Counted from the first letter of the stretch, positions 1 through 6,200 are shown. The stretch is DNA of 7,056 bases from Promethearchaeota archaeon (GCA_016839385.1 JAEOUK010000399.1:1-7056); one strand, 5' to 3'. Made by a program: numbers and translations. Notes: generated by a model not told the origin, from the sequence alone.

Positions 1-642
1 ATCGTCGAGAAAGTGTTTGAATTCAAAGCCCCGCTTTCTCTCTACTTTATTTTGGACGCATCTGGGAGTATGGCCAGATATATAACTCAGATGACTGATG
101 TTATTCGAACACTCCATAGGGAAGGATACAAAAAGAAAGATAAAATAAGTGTTATCGTTTTTAAAGGTCGGGATGCACATATCTTACAACGCCCTACTAC
201 GAATTTAAATCGAATCATTGCGAAACTTCCTTCAATTGAGGGTATCTCTTATACCCCTTTAGCTGAAGCTCTAGTCAAAGCAGAAAACATGATCAAAGCT
301 GAACGTATGAAAAATCGTGATTTGATTCCAGTAGTAGTAATGTTTACTGATTTAGGTGCAAATATTTCCAGAAAAAATCCTGAATTAATGCCACAAAGTC
401 AAGAAGATTTCCGAATCATTTCTTCCGAACTGAAGGAAATTTCGAAGAGTTTTGGTAGGAAGAAAATTAGAGTGTTGATAATGATGCCCAAAAAAGGACA
501 GGCTATTCAATATTTAGGCGTTAATCCATTTATCATGCAGGAAATCCGAGATAACTTTAAGAAGTACGCCAAAGCCGACATCTTTATGTTCGATTCCTAT
601 AATTCTAAGAAAACTTTGATTCGATTAAAAAAAATATTGTAA
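1..642 (+). CDS. ChlD-type von Willebrand A domain protein, 5' end cut by the window edge
   Basis: This is the C-terminal part of a protein ending in a metal-ion-dependent adhesion site (MIDAS) vWA domain, probably of the magnesium-chelatase subunit D (ChlD/BchD) type. Counting from a GTG at position 13, the MIDAS is complete: D15-x-S17-x-S19 in LDASGSM, T81 in YTPLAEAL, and D113 in FTDLGAN. Rossmann-type strands flank these (YFIL, KISVIVF, LIPVVVMF, KIRVLIMM). The frame is open to base 1 (IVEKV before the GTG), and the vWA core starts almost at once, so I read this as a truncated gene rather than one starting at the GTG. ChlD proteins usually carry an AAA+ domain and an acidic/proline linker before this domain; those would lie to the left. 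In the family the domain works with an AAA+ partner in metal-chelatase or MoxR-like remodelling complexes, and its substrate here is unknown. The TAA stop is at 640-642. Confidence 0.8.
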   Translation: MVEKVFEFKAPLSLYFILDASGSMARYITQMTDVIRTLHREGYKKKDKISVIVFKGRDAHILQRPTTNLNRIIAKLPSIEGISYTPLAEALVKAENMIKAERMKNRDLIPVVVMFTDLGANISRKNPELMPQSQEDFRIISSELKEISKSFGRKKIRVLIMMPKKGQAIQYLGVNPFIMQEIRDNFKKYAKADIFMFDSYNSKKTLIRLKKIL

Positions 643-646
643 TAAA

Positions 647-661
647 GCTCAATTTTTGAGC
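647..661. terminator. Hairpin between convergent genes, possible two-way terminator
   Basis: GCTCAA (647-652) pairs perfectly with TTGAGC (656-661) around a TTT loop. It starts 5 bp after the vWA stop codon and ends 3 bp before the end of the convergent coiled-coil gene. A T-rich run follows on the plus strand (662-680), and the minus strand past the hairpin is also T-rich through about 625, so it could act in both directions. Archaeal termination depends mostly on T-tracts, so the hairpin itself may be secondary. Confidence 0.5.
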
Positions 662-664
662 AAT

Positions 665-1564
665 TTATTTTATTCTCTTTGCTAAAAGCCAACTCTCCAT
701 CATTAAACTATTAAAGAATTTTATGTGTAAATGGTCGTTGGAAAAGAAAGCTCCAATACTTTTTTCTCCTATAGTGGCTATCAGCATTTCTTCATTATCT
801 TTTAGCAAAATCCATCGATCTTTCGAATCAAAATTTCGAATTGAGACATTATCTAAAGCTTCAAACTCCTGTAATAATTCCTGATCATCTGAACTGGGTT
901 GAACACTACAACTTGCTTTAATATTTACCGAAGTTCGAGCGTCATATAATCCGAGTTCTGCTAAATCACTAATAGTAGGAGTAGTGATAACTAAATTGTG
1001 AACGGATCTAGACACCATATCTGACAAGAATTCAATAATTTGCTCCCGAGAGACTGAATTCATCATAATTTGTCCCTTAGCTGGAGTATCTGCGTTCTTT
1101 ATTTTCTCTTTTAGTTTTTCAACCTCATCATCAGCAGCTTTTAAATCTAAATTTAGAAGTTTAATTTCTTTTTCTAGTTCTTGAATTTTTTTATTTTTGT
1201 CTTCCAAAAATGTATTTGAAACCATTCCTTTAGAGCTGTCTACCTTTTGGGTTAAAAGTAAAATTTCATTTTCTTTAGCTTCTAAAGTGCTTTTTAAAGA
1301 ATAGATTTGCTCGTCTTTCATTGCCAATGAATGATTGATCGTTTCAATTTGTTGATCTTTAGTCCGCATTAAACCTGAAATTGTTGTAACTTGATCCTCT
1401 TTCGCTTTAATGTTCGACTCTAAGGTTGTAATTAAATTATCTTTACTGGCTAATTGTGCTTTTAATCCCTCGATGGATGTTTTCAACTCATTAAAAGTAG
1501 TAGTTATTTCAGCAATTTCCTGTTCTTTTTGTTCAAGGGCTTTTTTTAAATCATCAACTGACAT
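665..1564 (-). CDS. Long coiled-coil protein with 14-residue repeats and a TrmB/PLD-like C-terminal domain
   Basis: I do not recognise this 299-aa protein as a named family. Residues 1-158 form an almost unbroken coiled coil. Residues 10-107 are seven consecutive 14-residue units (two heptads each) around a K-D/E-x-x-I/V core, such as LASKDNLITTLESN and LAMKDEQIYSLKST. After a 12-residue break (108-119) a further matching unit, LEDKNKKIQELEKE, continues the coil. Residues 172-299 look globular (REQIIEFLSDM, then NLVITTP, then WILLKDNEEMLIATI, then IGAFFSNDHLHIKFFNSLMMESWLL). This resembles the PLD-like effector domain at the C-terminus of TrmB regulators, but I see no HKD catalytic motif and no helix-turn-helix. 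I chose the ATG at 1564. A longer frame to a TTG at 1597 exists, but it would sit at the likely transcription start below the TATA-like box at 1616-1627. There is no signal peptide or membrane segment, so a cytosolic, oligomeric scaffold is a guess. Confidence 0.75.
   Translation of the reverse strand: MSVDDLKKALEQKEQEIAEITTTFNELKTSIEGLKAQLASKDNLITTLESNIKAKEDQVTTISGLMRTKDQQIETINHSLAMKDEQIYSLKSTLEAKENEILLLTQKVDSSKGMVSNTFLEDKNKKIQELEKEIKLLNLDLKAADDEVEKLKEKIKNADTPAKGQIMMNSVSREQIIEFLSDMVSRSVHNLVITTPTISDLAELGLYDARTSVNIKASCSVQPSSDDQELLQEFEALDNVSIRNFDSKDRWILLKDNEEMLIATIGEKSIGAFFSNDHLHIKFFNSLMMESWLLAKRIK
1244..1537 (-). repeat. Seven coding 42-bp units (14-residue coiled-coil repeats)
   Basis: This segment encodes residues 10-107 of the coiled-coil protein as seven exact 14-codon units. 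The period shows in the DNA: the plus-strand hexamer NTCTTT recurs at 1271, 1313, 1355, 1397 and 1439, each exactly 42 bp apart, and encodes the conserved Lys-Asp/Glu pair. Elsewhere the units have diverged strongly, so the array is old or held by selection rather than freshly duplicated. Two heptads per unit fit a continuous coiled coil. Confidence 0.85.
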
Positions 1565-1615
1565 TAGCGTTACCACTGTTCTGTTTGGTTTATACAAATA
1601 ATTGATCTCAAATCT

Positions 1616-1627
1616 TAAATATATTTA
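1616..1627 (-). promoter_or_regulatory. Palindromic TATA-like box of the coiled-coil gene
   Basis: TAAATATATTTA is a perfect 12-bp palindrome centred about 57 bp upstream of the ATG at 1564. An archaeal start site about 25 bp downstream would give a leader of about 30 bases, which supports the ATG over the TTG at 1597. The rest of the 1565-1718 gap shows nothing else I can support: no RNA gene, no further ORF and no clear hairpin. Confidence 0.45.
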
Positions 1628-1718
1628 GTTAAAATTGGGAAGATCTCTTTACAGTTAAAAGAAAATAAGATACTGTGGTTATTGAAGTAAATAAGCAATT
1701 GTCTGAGCAAATTTTTAT

Positions 1719-2834
1719 TTAAATGTCTTGAGGTTCAGTATTTTCTATCAAGAGTGAATCTTTTATTATACTTCCATCTGGAATTTCCACATTTTCACCA
1801 ATTATGGAATTTTCAATTTGAACATTATTCCCAATATTATTATTTCCTAATAAAATGGTTTGAGATATCTCTGTATAATCTCCAATTTTGCACTCCTTTT
1901 CAATAAATACATTAGGTCCGACGAGAACACTTTCTCCAATTTGACAAGATTTTGCAGCTACAGGCTCAATAAGGGTTGGATATTCCCCTGTATATTCAAA
2001 AAATTCCTCTCGTAGAAAACGAAATGTAAAAGGGAGTAAATCTTTTACGTATGTAAGATGAAATTTACCTGCAAGTTTTTTTGTAATTTTATGTTTTCGA
2101 CATAATTCTACCCCTAGAACTGTTAAATTATCCGATAGCATGTATTTTATTGCTGATGGTAATTCCAACTCCATTCTAGATGATTCTTCCACTTTATCTA
2201 AATAATGATGCAATTTTTCTGAAAATATATACACAGGTATAGAATAATAATCATCTATTCTGTTCTCAGGTCCAGGCTTTTCTACAATATCTGCAACGTT
2301 AGCTCCTTCTAATTTAATATTACCATGACTTTCAGCCATTGATGCATCTTCGGACTTATAAACTGCTAGAGTAGCTGCAGGATTTGTTTGTTCATGAACT
2401 TGAACTAATTTCTTAAGGTCAGGTTGATCAAGAACCACATCTACTGCTGACAGAATAAAAAATGGATCTAATTTAGAATTTGCATATACTTTCGAGTTTT
2501 TTTTTAATATTGATTCAGTTGTGTTTCTCACACATTGGATAGCGTGCACCATCCCTTTGGGTTCTGTCTGCTCAATCATAGTTATTTTAACTGAATTGTT
2601 TTTGTGAGTATATTCAGATATGTAGTTTTTTATTTCAACTGACTCTACAGGAACCACAACAATAAAATACACAAATCCTTCATTTCGGAATGAGTCTAAA
2701 ACTCTTCCAATCAAGGGTTTTCCAGCAATCGGCATAACAGCTTTAGGATATCGATCAGATAGAGGTTGTAATCTAGTTGCTCGTCCTCCTGCTAATAGTA
2801 CAACTGGAACACTTTCATAAGAAAAATTCTCCAT
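1719..2834 (-). CDS. Sugar-1-phosphate nucleotidyltransferase with C-terminal left-handed beta-helix
   Basis: This 371-aa protein should transfer a nucleotidyl group from an NTP to a sugar-1-phosphate, giving an NDP-sugar for glycan or glycolipid synthesis in the cytosol. The N-terminal Rossmann-like domain (about 9-245) carries the pyrophosphorylase signature LAGGRATRLQPL (14-25), then P30-K31 and GKP (38-40). It also has a GMVHAI segment (94-99) and an EKP motif (185-187). A linker leads to hexapeptide repeats of a left-handed beta-helix (about 288-365: QIGESVLVGPNVFI, KIGDYTEI, NIGNNVQI, IIGENVEI). The layout resembles archaeal GlmU-like or GDP-mannose pyrophosphorylase-like enzymes. Departures are SAVDVVL where a GD-type metal motif is usual, and SIPVYIF in place of the common NAGIYVF, so sugar and nucleotide cannot be assigned. 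No acetyltransferase active site can be confirmed. The ATG has no Shine-Dalgarno sequence and lies about 29 bp below an A/T-rich box, suggesting a leaderless message. Confidence 0.85.
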   Translation of the reverse strand: MENFSYESVPVVLLAGGRATRLQPLSDRYPKAVMPIAGKPLIGRVLDSFRNEGFVYFIVVVPVESVEIKNYISEYTHKNNSVKITMIEQTEPKGMVHAIQCVRNTTESILKKNSKVYANSKLDPFFILSAVDVVLDQPDLKKLVQVHEQTNPAATLAVYKSEDASMAESHGNIKLEGANVADIVEKPGPENRIDDYYSIPVYIFSEKLHHYLDKVEESSRMELELPSAIKYMLSDNLTVLGVELCRKHKITKKLAGKFHLTYVKDLLPFTFRFLREEFFEYTGEYPTLIEPVAAKSCQIGESVLVGPNVFIEKECKIGDYTEISQTILLGNNNIGNNVQIENSIIGENVEIPDGSIIKDSLLIENTEPQDI

Positions 2835-2857
2835 AATTGAACTTTACAGTCATTCTC

Positions 2858-2897
2858 AAAAATTTTTTCGAAAAAATGGATATTTAGGCATTTAGGC
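2858..2897. promoter_or_regulatory. Divergent promoter region with 16-bp palindrome and tandem octamer
   Basis: The 76 bp between the nucleotidyltransferase (-) and Roadblock (+) genes must hold both promoters. For the plus gene, GATATTTA (2879-2886) is centred about 28 bp before the ATG at 2911, as expected for a leaderless archaeal message. For the minus gene, the A5T6 run at 2858-2868 sits about 29 bp before its ATG at 2834. Between them ATTTTTTCGAAAAAAT (2862-2877) is a perfect palindrome overlapping the minus-strand box. ATTTAGGC is repeated head to tail at 2882-2889 and 2890-2897. The palindrome is a possible operator. No regulator is identified. Confidence 0.5.
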
Positions 2898-2910
2898 GAT
2901 ATATTACCAT

Positions 2911-3639
2911 ATGGAAATTGAGAAAGCCCTTGAAGAAATAGATCGTCTAGTAATTCAGACTTTTGCTAATCATAGTGGAATAATAGCCCTAATTATTGCC
3001 TCTCATGAAGGGAAGAAAATCTATACAAAATTTCGAAAAACTCAGTTTTTTAATGAGCATGAGTTATCTGCGATCACTGCGTCATTGATTTTCATTTCAC
3101 GTACGATGTTTCGAAAAACTTTTGGCTTAGAAATAGCTCATGCAGAGGTAAAAGGATCAAAAAATATCTTCTTCTCAGTATTAACAAAAGAAGTGACCGG
3201 TTCTGTAATTTTTGATAGAAAAATGGTGGAATTAGTAGGATTTGATGAGGAGAAACAAACTGTAACAGATCTTTTCATGAAAATCTCAGCTATTGTGGAA
3301 ACTTCTGTAATTCAAGAAGATCTGTTTGTACAAATAAAACGTGCAATACCTAATGCGCTTTCTATTGTAATAATCAATAAAGAAGGACTTCCCATAAAAG
3401 TTGAATCAACTATGGAAGAACCAAAAATATCAGCATTTGTATACGCTTTAAACTCTTTATCAAGGACACTCTTAAAAGATGATGTAGAGCATACGGTTAT
3501 TTCAGGAGAATATGGTTCATATGTTATTCAACAAATAGATGAAGAAAGAATATTAGGAATTGCTGTTCCTGATAGTAAAGATGCCAAACTCAATAAATAT
3601 ATAGCAGCTTTACAAGAAATTATTAAAAAATTAATATAA
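2911..3639 (+). CDS. Tandem Roadblock/LC7-like domain protein
   Basis: This 242-aa protein appears to be two Roadblock/LC7 modules in one chain. Module one covers about residues 5-131: helix, the strand IIALIIASHEGKKIY, a helix LSAITASLIFISRTMF, then strands to SVIFDRK and a closing helix. Module two covers about 136-242 with the same order: helix, LSIVIINKEGLPIKV, helix ISAFVYALNSLSRTLL, VISGEYGSYVIQQI, RILGIAVPD and a final amphipathic helix. Roadblock proteins normally dimerise and act as platforms or regulators for small GTPases (MglB, Ragulator subunits, dynein light chains), and Asgard archaea carry many of them. A fused pair would mimic a dimer in one polypeptide. No GTPase gene lies in the window, so the partner is unknown. 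There is no membrane segment or signal peptide. The ATG lacks a Shine-Dalgarno sequence and is probably leaderless. The family call rests on fold pattern, not a single diagnostic motif. Confidence 0.65.
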   Translation: MEIEKALEEIDRLVIQTFANHSGIIALIIASHEGKKIYTKFRKTQFFNEHELSAITASLIFISRTMFRKTFGLEIAHAEVKGSKNIFFSVLTKEVTGSVIFDRKMVELVGFDEEKQTVTDLFMKISAIVETSVIQEDLFVQIKRAIPNALSIVIINKEGLPIKVESTMEEPKISAFVYALNSLSRTLLKDDVEHTVISGEYGSYVIQQIDEERILGIAVPDSKDAKLNKYIAALQEIIKKLI

Positions 3640-3649
3640 ATTAATTGCT

Positions 3650-5353
3650 TTATCTTTTACGTTCTTCTTTCTTTATGTAACGCCCCCGTAATTCTACTGA
3701 TTCTATTCCTTTCAAAATTACCCTGCTTCCCTTTCCATATTCCTTTTTATACCCTGAAATAAAAAATGGATAAATATCTTCAAAATATTCTCCGTGAGTG
3801 CTAGTAATTACTCTTTTAAATAGATGCAAATCAACTGCTTTATCTTCTTCAGAGGTAGATACATAAGCTAAACCGAAATCGATAAAGAACAAATCCTCAT
3901 TCGGTGTAAGAATGATGTTAGAAGTAGTTAAATCACCATGAATTTGATCATTTTTATGCAATCGCGCGATTATATGCCCAATATTAGTAAAATGTTCATG
4001 CAATTTTTCCGGTTTTAAAATCGGGATTTTGTCTTTCAATCGCATTCCTTCTATGAAAGACATGGTAATAACTGCATCAACCAAATTAATATCAAAAATC
4101 ATTGGAACAGGAACTTTAAACTGTTTCGCACGGATTATTGCACGAGCTTCACCTAAAGTTCGCTGATTCCGAATTAAATCATCCAACTGAGGAATACGAT
4201 AAGATTTTTTGATTCGATGTTTCGATAATGCTTTATTATGTTCCCATGTAGTTTGGATTAATCTAGCTTCTGCTCCTTTTCGATAGTAATGTCGTTTAGA
4301 GGGATTTTTTATTAAAATATCATGGGGAAAAATCGCTGGAAATTTGGCATTGGGTTTTCTCCATGAGATTTCTGCGGAATCCATTCTAAACTTTGGTTTT
4401 ATGTTTGTTTCTTCAATATTATGTTCCTTATCATTGAGATATTGAAGAATTCCAGTCCACGCGATCATTGCACCATTATCTCCAGCTAATCGCAGAGGCA
4501 CAACATAATATTCCGCATCATGCTCTTCTGCAATATACTGGATCATTTGCTGTAATCTCTTGTTCGCAGCAACTCCTCCTGTTAGTAAAACTTCTTGTTT
4601 TTCCGTATGAGCTAAAGCTCGTTCTGTAACTTCAGTTAACATTGAAAATGCTGTTTCTTGTAGGGAATAGGCAATATCTTCTTTAGAGTATTCTTTTCCA
4701 AATCTTTGGGATTGAATCAATTTTCTACAAGCGGTGTAAATTCCAGAAAAAGATAGGTCCATCCCTTTTACGATGTACGGTAATTCGAGATATCTTGTGG
4801 ATTGAACTGCCATTTTCTCTATTTTTGGTCCCCCGGGATGGGACAGACCTAGATCTCTCGCAACCATATCAATCATATTTCCGACGGCGATATCTAGTGT
4901 TTCCCCAAAAATTTGATAATGTTCTGTCTCAAAAGCACTTATGATGGTATTTCCACCAGAAACATACAATGTCAGGGGATCGTACGAATTGCAGAATTTT
5001 CGACCTATTTCAATGTGACCAATACAATGATTTACACCTACTATTGGTATTTTTAATTTTTGAGCTAGGGTCCTAGCAACTCCAGCTCCGATTCGCAAAC
5101 AAGGTCCTAATCCTGGACTTTGACTAAAAGAAATTAAATTAATCTGGGATAAAGATAGATTTGCCTTTGATAATGCAGAGTCAATTACATCCATAAATAC
5201 GTTATTGTGATGCTCGACAACTTTTCGAGGATGCAATCCCCCTTCTTCAGGAATGAAGGTACTATTTACTACAGATAAGACTTCTCCATCAAATGAGACA
5301 ATACCAATTCCAAAAGTATGGGCAGTGCTTTCTATACCTAGGCAATAACGCAT
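3650..5353 (-). CDS. kae1-bud32: Fused Kae1-Bud32 (KEOPS tRNA t6A synthase and its kinase/ATPase)
   Basis: This 567-aa fusion joins two KEOPS subunits. Kae1 (about 1-325) transfers the threonylcarbamoyl group to A37 of ANN-decoding tRNAs. It has the metal ligands H109 and H113 in NHCIGHIE, Y130 and SGGNT (132-136), GETLDIAVG (150-158), TGGVAANKRL (258-267), and the ligand D292 in LAGDNGAMIAW. After a short linker, Bud32 (about 350-567) is a minimal atypical kinase/ATPase: KGAEA (359-363), IKKSYRIPQLD with its lysine at 382/383, LGEARAI with E402, the catalytic loop HGDLTTSNI with D474 and N479, and IDFG with D492. It ends in a basic tail, KKEERKR. All key residues are intact, so both halves should be active. 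The fusion is known from several archaea, such as Methanocaldococcus. The gene follows S24e-S27ae but is separated by 97 bp with a T10 tract, and its ATG has no Shine-Dalgarno sequence, which suggests its own promoter. Confidence 0.96.
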   Translation of the reverse strand: MRYCLGIESTAHTFGIGIVSFDGEVLSVVNSTFIPEEGGLHPRKVVEHHNNVFMDVIDSALSKANLSLSQINLISFSQSPGLGPCLRIGAGVARTLAQKLKIPIVGVNHCIGHIEIGRKFCNSYDPLTLYVSGGNTIISAFETEHYQIFGETLDIAVGNMIDMVARDLGLSHPGGPKIEKMAVQSTRYLELPYIVKGMDLSFSGIYTACRKLIQSQRFGKEYSKEDIAYSLQETAFSMLTEVTERALAHTEKQEVLLTGGVAANKRLQQMIQYIAEEHDAEYYVVPLRLAGDNGAMIAWTGILQYLNDKEHNIEETNIKPKFRMDSAEISWRKPNAKFPAIFPHDILIKNPSKRHYYRKGAEARLIQTTWEHNKALSKHRIKKSYRIPQLDDLIRNQRTLGEARAIIRAKQFKVPVPMIFDINLVDAVITMSFIEGMRLKDKIPILKPEKLHEHFTNIGHIIARLHKNDQIHGDLTTSNIILTPNEDLFFIDFGLAYVSTSEEDKAVDLHLFKRVITSTHGEYFEDIYPFFISGYKKEYGKGSRVILKGIESVELRGRYIKKEERKR

Positions 5354-5370
5354 GTTTTATTCAATATCCA

Positions 5371-5406
5371 AAATTTATTGTGATATATGTGATTTTCGAT
5401 AAATTT
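5371..5406 (-). promoter_or_regulatory. kae1-bud32: Candidate promoter of kae1-bud32 with inverted repeat
   Basis: The 97-bp spacer before kae1-bud32 holds two TATA-like stretches on the minus strand: ATATAT at 5383-5388 (about 32 bp before the ATG) and ATAAATTT at 5371-5378 (about 21 bp before it). AAATTTAT (5371-5378) and ATAAATTT (5399-5406) form an 8-bp inverted repeat around 20 bp. The missing Shine-Dalgarno sequence fits a leaderless or short-leader message starting here. Which box is used cannot be decided by reading. Confidence 0.4.
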
Positions 5407-5440
5407 CTAAAAAGATAACAAAAAGAGAAGATATATCATT

Positions 5441-5450
5441 AAAAAAAAAA
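5441..5450 (-). terminator. T10 tract directly after S27ae
   Basis: On the minus strand, ten T residues follow the S27ae stop codon without a gap, and further T-rich stretches lie at about 5405-5427. Oligo-T tracts on the coding strand are the main intrinsic termination signal for archaeal RNA polymerase. This probably ends the S24e-S27ae message, at least in part, ahead of kae1-bud32. Confidence 0.6.
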
Positions 5451-5729
5451 CTATCTTTGAATTCTTCTTCTTCGCGTGGTTTGCTTGACTCCCCCAACTG
5501 TAGTTTGGGCAGTTTTTTTATCTGATGGAGAATCAAATTTAGTATAACCACATTGACCACAACTCATGCGGTTGTAATGTCGTGCAAGGTAAACACCATC
5601 TCCACAACGAGGACATGAACGATTTAATCGTATTACTTTTCCATCTTTCACTTCCCACAACTTGGATTTGTTAGGTCGATGACTTCTTCCTTTTTTCTCT
5701 TTCTTCTTTACCGCCTTCTTCTTTGCCAT
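5451..5729 (-). CDS. rps27ae: 30S ribosomal protein S27ae (eS31), with extended tail
   Basis: This is a small zinc-ribbon protein of the small ribosomal subunit. The ribbon ligands are C39 and C42 (CPRCGDGVYLA) and C57 and C60 (CGQCGYTKF), preceded by the typical LWEVKDGKVIRLNRS. At 92 aa it is longer than the roughly 50-65 aa of many archaeal S27ae proteins. A lysine-rich N-terminal stretch (residues 3-13) and about 27 residues after the ribbon, ending in TTRRRRIQR, account for the difference. In eukaryotes S27a is made as a ubiquitin fusion; no ubiquitin is present here. The start lies 12 bp after the S24e stop, and that gap holds a purine-rich Shine-Dalgarno sequence, so the two are co-transcribed. 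The stop is TAG at 5451-5453, followed at once by a T10 tract. Confidence 0.95.
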   Translation of the reverse strand: MAKKKAVKKKEKKGRSHRPNKSKLWEVKDGKVIRLNRSCPRCGDGVYLARHYNRMSCGQCGYTKFDSPSDKKTAQTTVGGVKQTTRRRRIQR

Positions 5730-5730
5730 C

Positions 5731-5741
5731 TATCTCCTCTC
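5731..5741 (-). promoter_or_regulatory. Shine-Dalgarno sequence of S27ae
   Basis: The minus strand reads AGGAGAGGAGATAG just before the S27ae ATG. It lies almost wholly in the 12-bp gap after S24e. It is the only convincing Shine-Dalgarno sequence at a gene start in the window, and it fixes this ATG as the start of an operon-internal gene. Confidence 0.7.
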
Positions 5742-6077
5742 CTATTTCTTCTTTCGTTTCGTTTCCCGTATTTTCTTACGTTCTTCGTCCCGTTGGTCTT
5801 TAGGTAAATTTCTAATCATTATATATTTTGGTTCAAATTTTGTTGCTGTTTCATTATCTTCATAGATATTTGCCCGGCAGTCTGCGTATCTATTACCAAA
5901 ACTAGTTTTGACGTTTTTAACAAATACTAAATTTTCATCTGCTGTCTCTAAAGCTGCAATTTTCTTCTTCAATTCAATCCGATTTGGAGTTCCTGATTCA
6001 GGATGTTCCACCTTGAAGTGAACTTCTCGTCTATTGATTAAAGGATTGTGTTTAGATTCAATAATGTTGATTTTCAT
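5742..6077 (-). CDS. rps24e: 30S ribosomal protein S24e
   Basis: S24e is a small-subunit ribosomal protein shared by archaea and eukaryotes. The 111-aa product has the family pattern throughout: KHNPLINRREVHFKVEH (9-25), SGTPNR followed by the ELKKKIAAL helix, then KTSFGNRYADCRANIYED (57-74) and FEPKYIMIRN (81-90). It ends in a highly basic tail (ERKKIRETKRKKK) that makes it slightly longer than the roughly 100 aa common in archaea. It is the first gene of the minus-strand cluster, and S27ae follows after 12 bp. Its ATG has no strong Shine-Dalgarno sequence and lies about 27-35 bp below TATA-like sequence, as expected for a first gene with little or no leader. The S24e-S27ae order, often followed by Kae1, is widely seen in archaeal genomes. 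Confidence 0.96.
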   Translation of the reverse strand: MKINIIESKHNPLINRREVHFKVEHPESGTPNRIELKKKIAALETADENLVFVKNVKTSFGNRYADCRANIYEDNETATKFEPKYIMIRNLPKDQRDEERKKIRETKRKKK

Positions 6078-6100
6078 AGAAAACTCTTTTCGTTCAGTCG

Positions 6101-6117
6101 ATTTTTAGGATAAAGTA
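6101..6117 (-). promoter_or_regulatory. Candidate promoter of the S24e-S27ae operon
   Basis: The minus strand carries ACTTTATCC (6108-6116, about 35 bp before the ATG) next to CCTAAAAAT (6101-6109, about 27 bp before it), within a run of A/T. Either could be the TATA box of the ribosomal operon; the leader would be short or absent. Confidence 0.4.
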
Positions 6118-6177
6118 TCAAAATTAAAAAAATTTTCTAAAAACAGAGTTTGCGGGAATTCACATTCTCTAGTTTTC

Positions 6178-6200
6178 GTATATAGATCAGTTTTAATAAT
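6178..6200 (+). promoter_or_regulatory. Candidate promoter of the HMG-CoA-synthase-like gene
   Basis: Two TATA-like stretches precede the plus-strand gene: GTATATA (6178-6184) and TTTTAATAAT (6191-6200), about 53 and 39 bp before the ATG at 6235. They imply leaders of roughly 13-27 bases. I see no Shine-Dalgarno sequence. The rest of this 157-bp divergent spacer is plain AT-rich sequence with no RNA gene visible. Confidence 0.35.

Noticed and set aside
13..15. GTG as the true start of the vWA gene
   Set aside because: The frame is open to base 1, and the vWA core would begin only a few residues after this GTG. A gene cut by the window edge explains it better.
1244..1537. 42-bp periodic repeats as a CRISPR or satellite array
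   Set aside because: The period is exactly 14 codons in frame within a gene, and the units share only the coiled-coil core. There are no constant repeats with unique spacers.
1565..1597. TTG-started N-terminal extension of the coiled-coil protein
   Set aside because: The TTG would sit at the predicted transcription start, the extra 11 residues do not continue the coil, and a normal ATG lies at 1564.
1410..1601. 63-aa plus-strand ORF
   Set aside because: It lies opposite the coiled-coil gene, and its composition mirrors the antisense of the repeats. I see no domain and no start signal.
1699..1718. Terminator hairpin after the nucleotidyltransferase
   Set aside because: GCAATT and GCAAATT are direct, not inverted, near-repeats and form no convincing stem; only general A/T richness remains.
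5375..5560. 61-aa minus-strand ORF
   Set aside because: It overlaps the 3' end of S27ae in another frame, crosses the T10 tract, and has no recognisable domain or Shine-Dalgarno sequence.
5451..5729. Ubiquitin-S27a fusion as in eukaryotes
   Set aside because: The protein begins with a short lysine-rich stretch before the zinc ribbon. No ubiquitin-like domain is present in frame.
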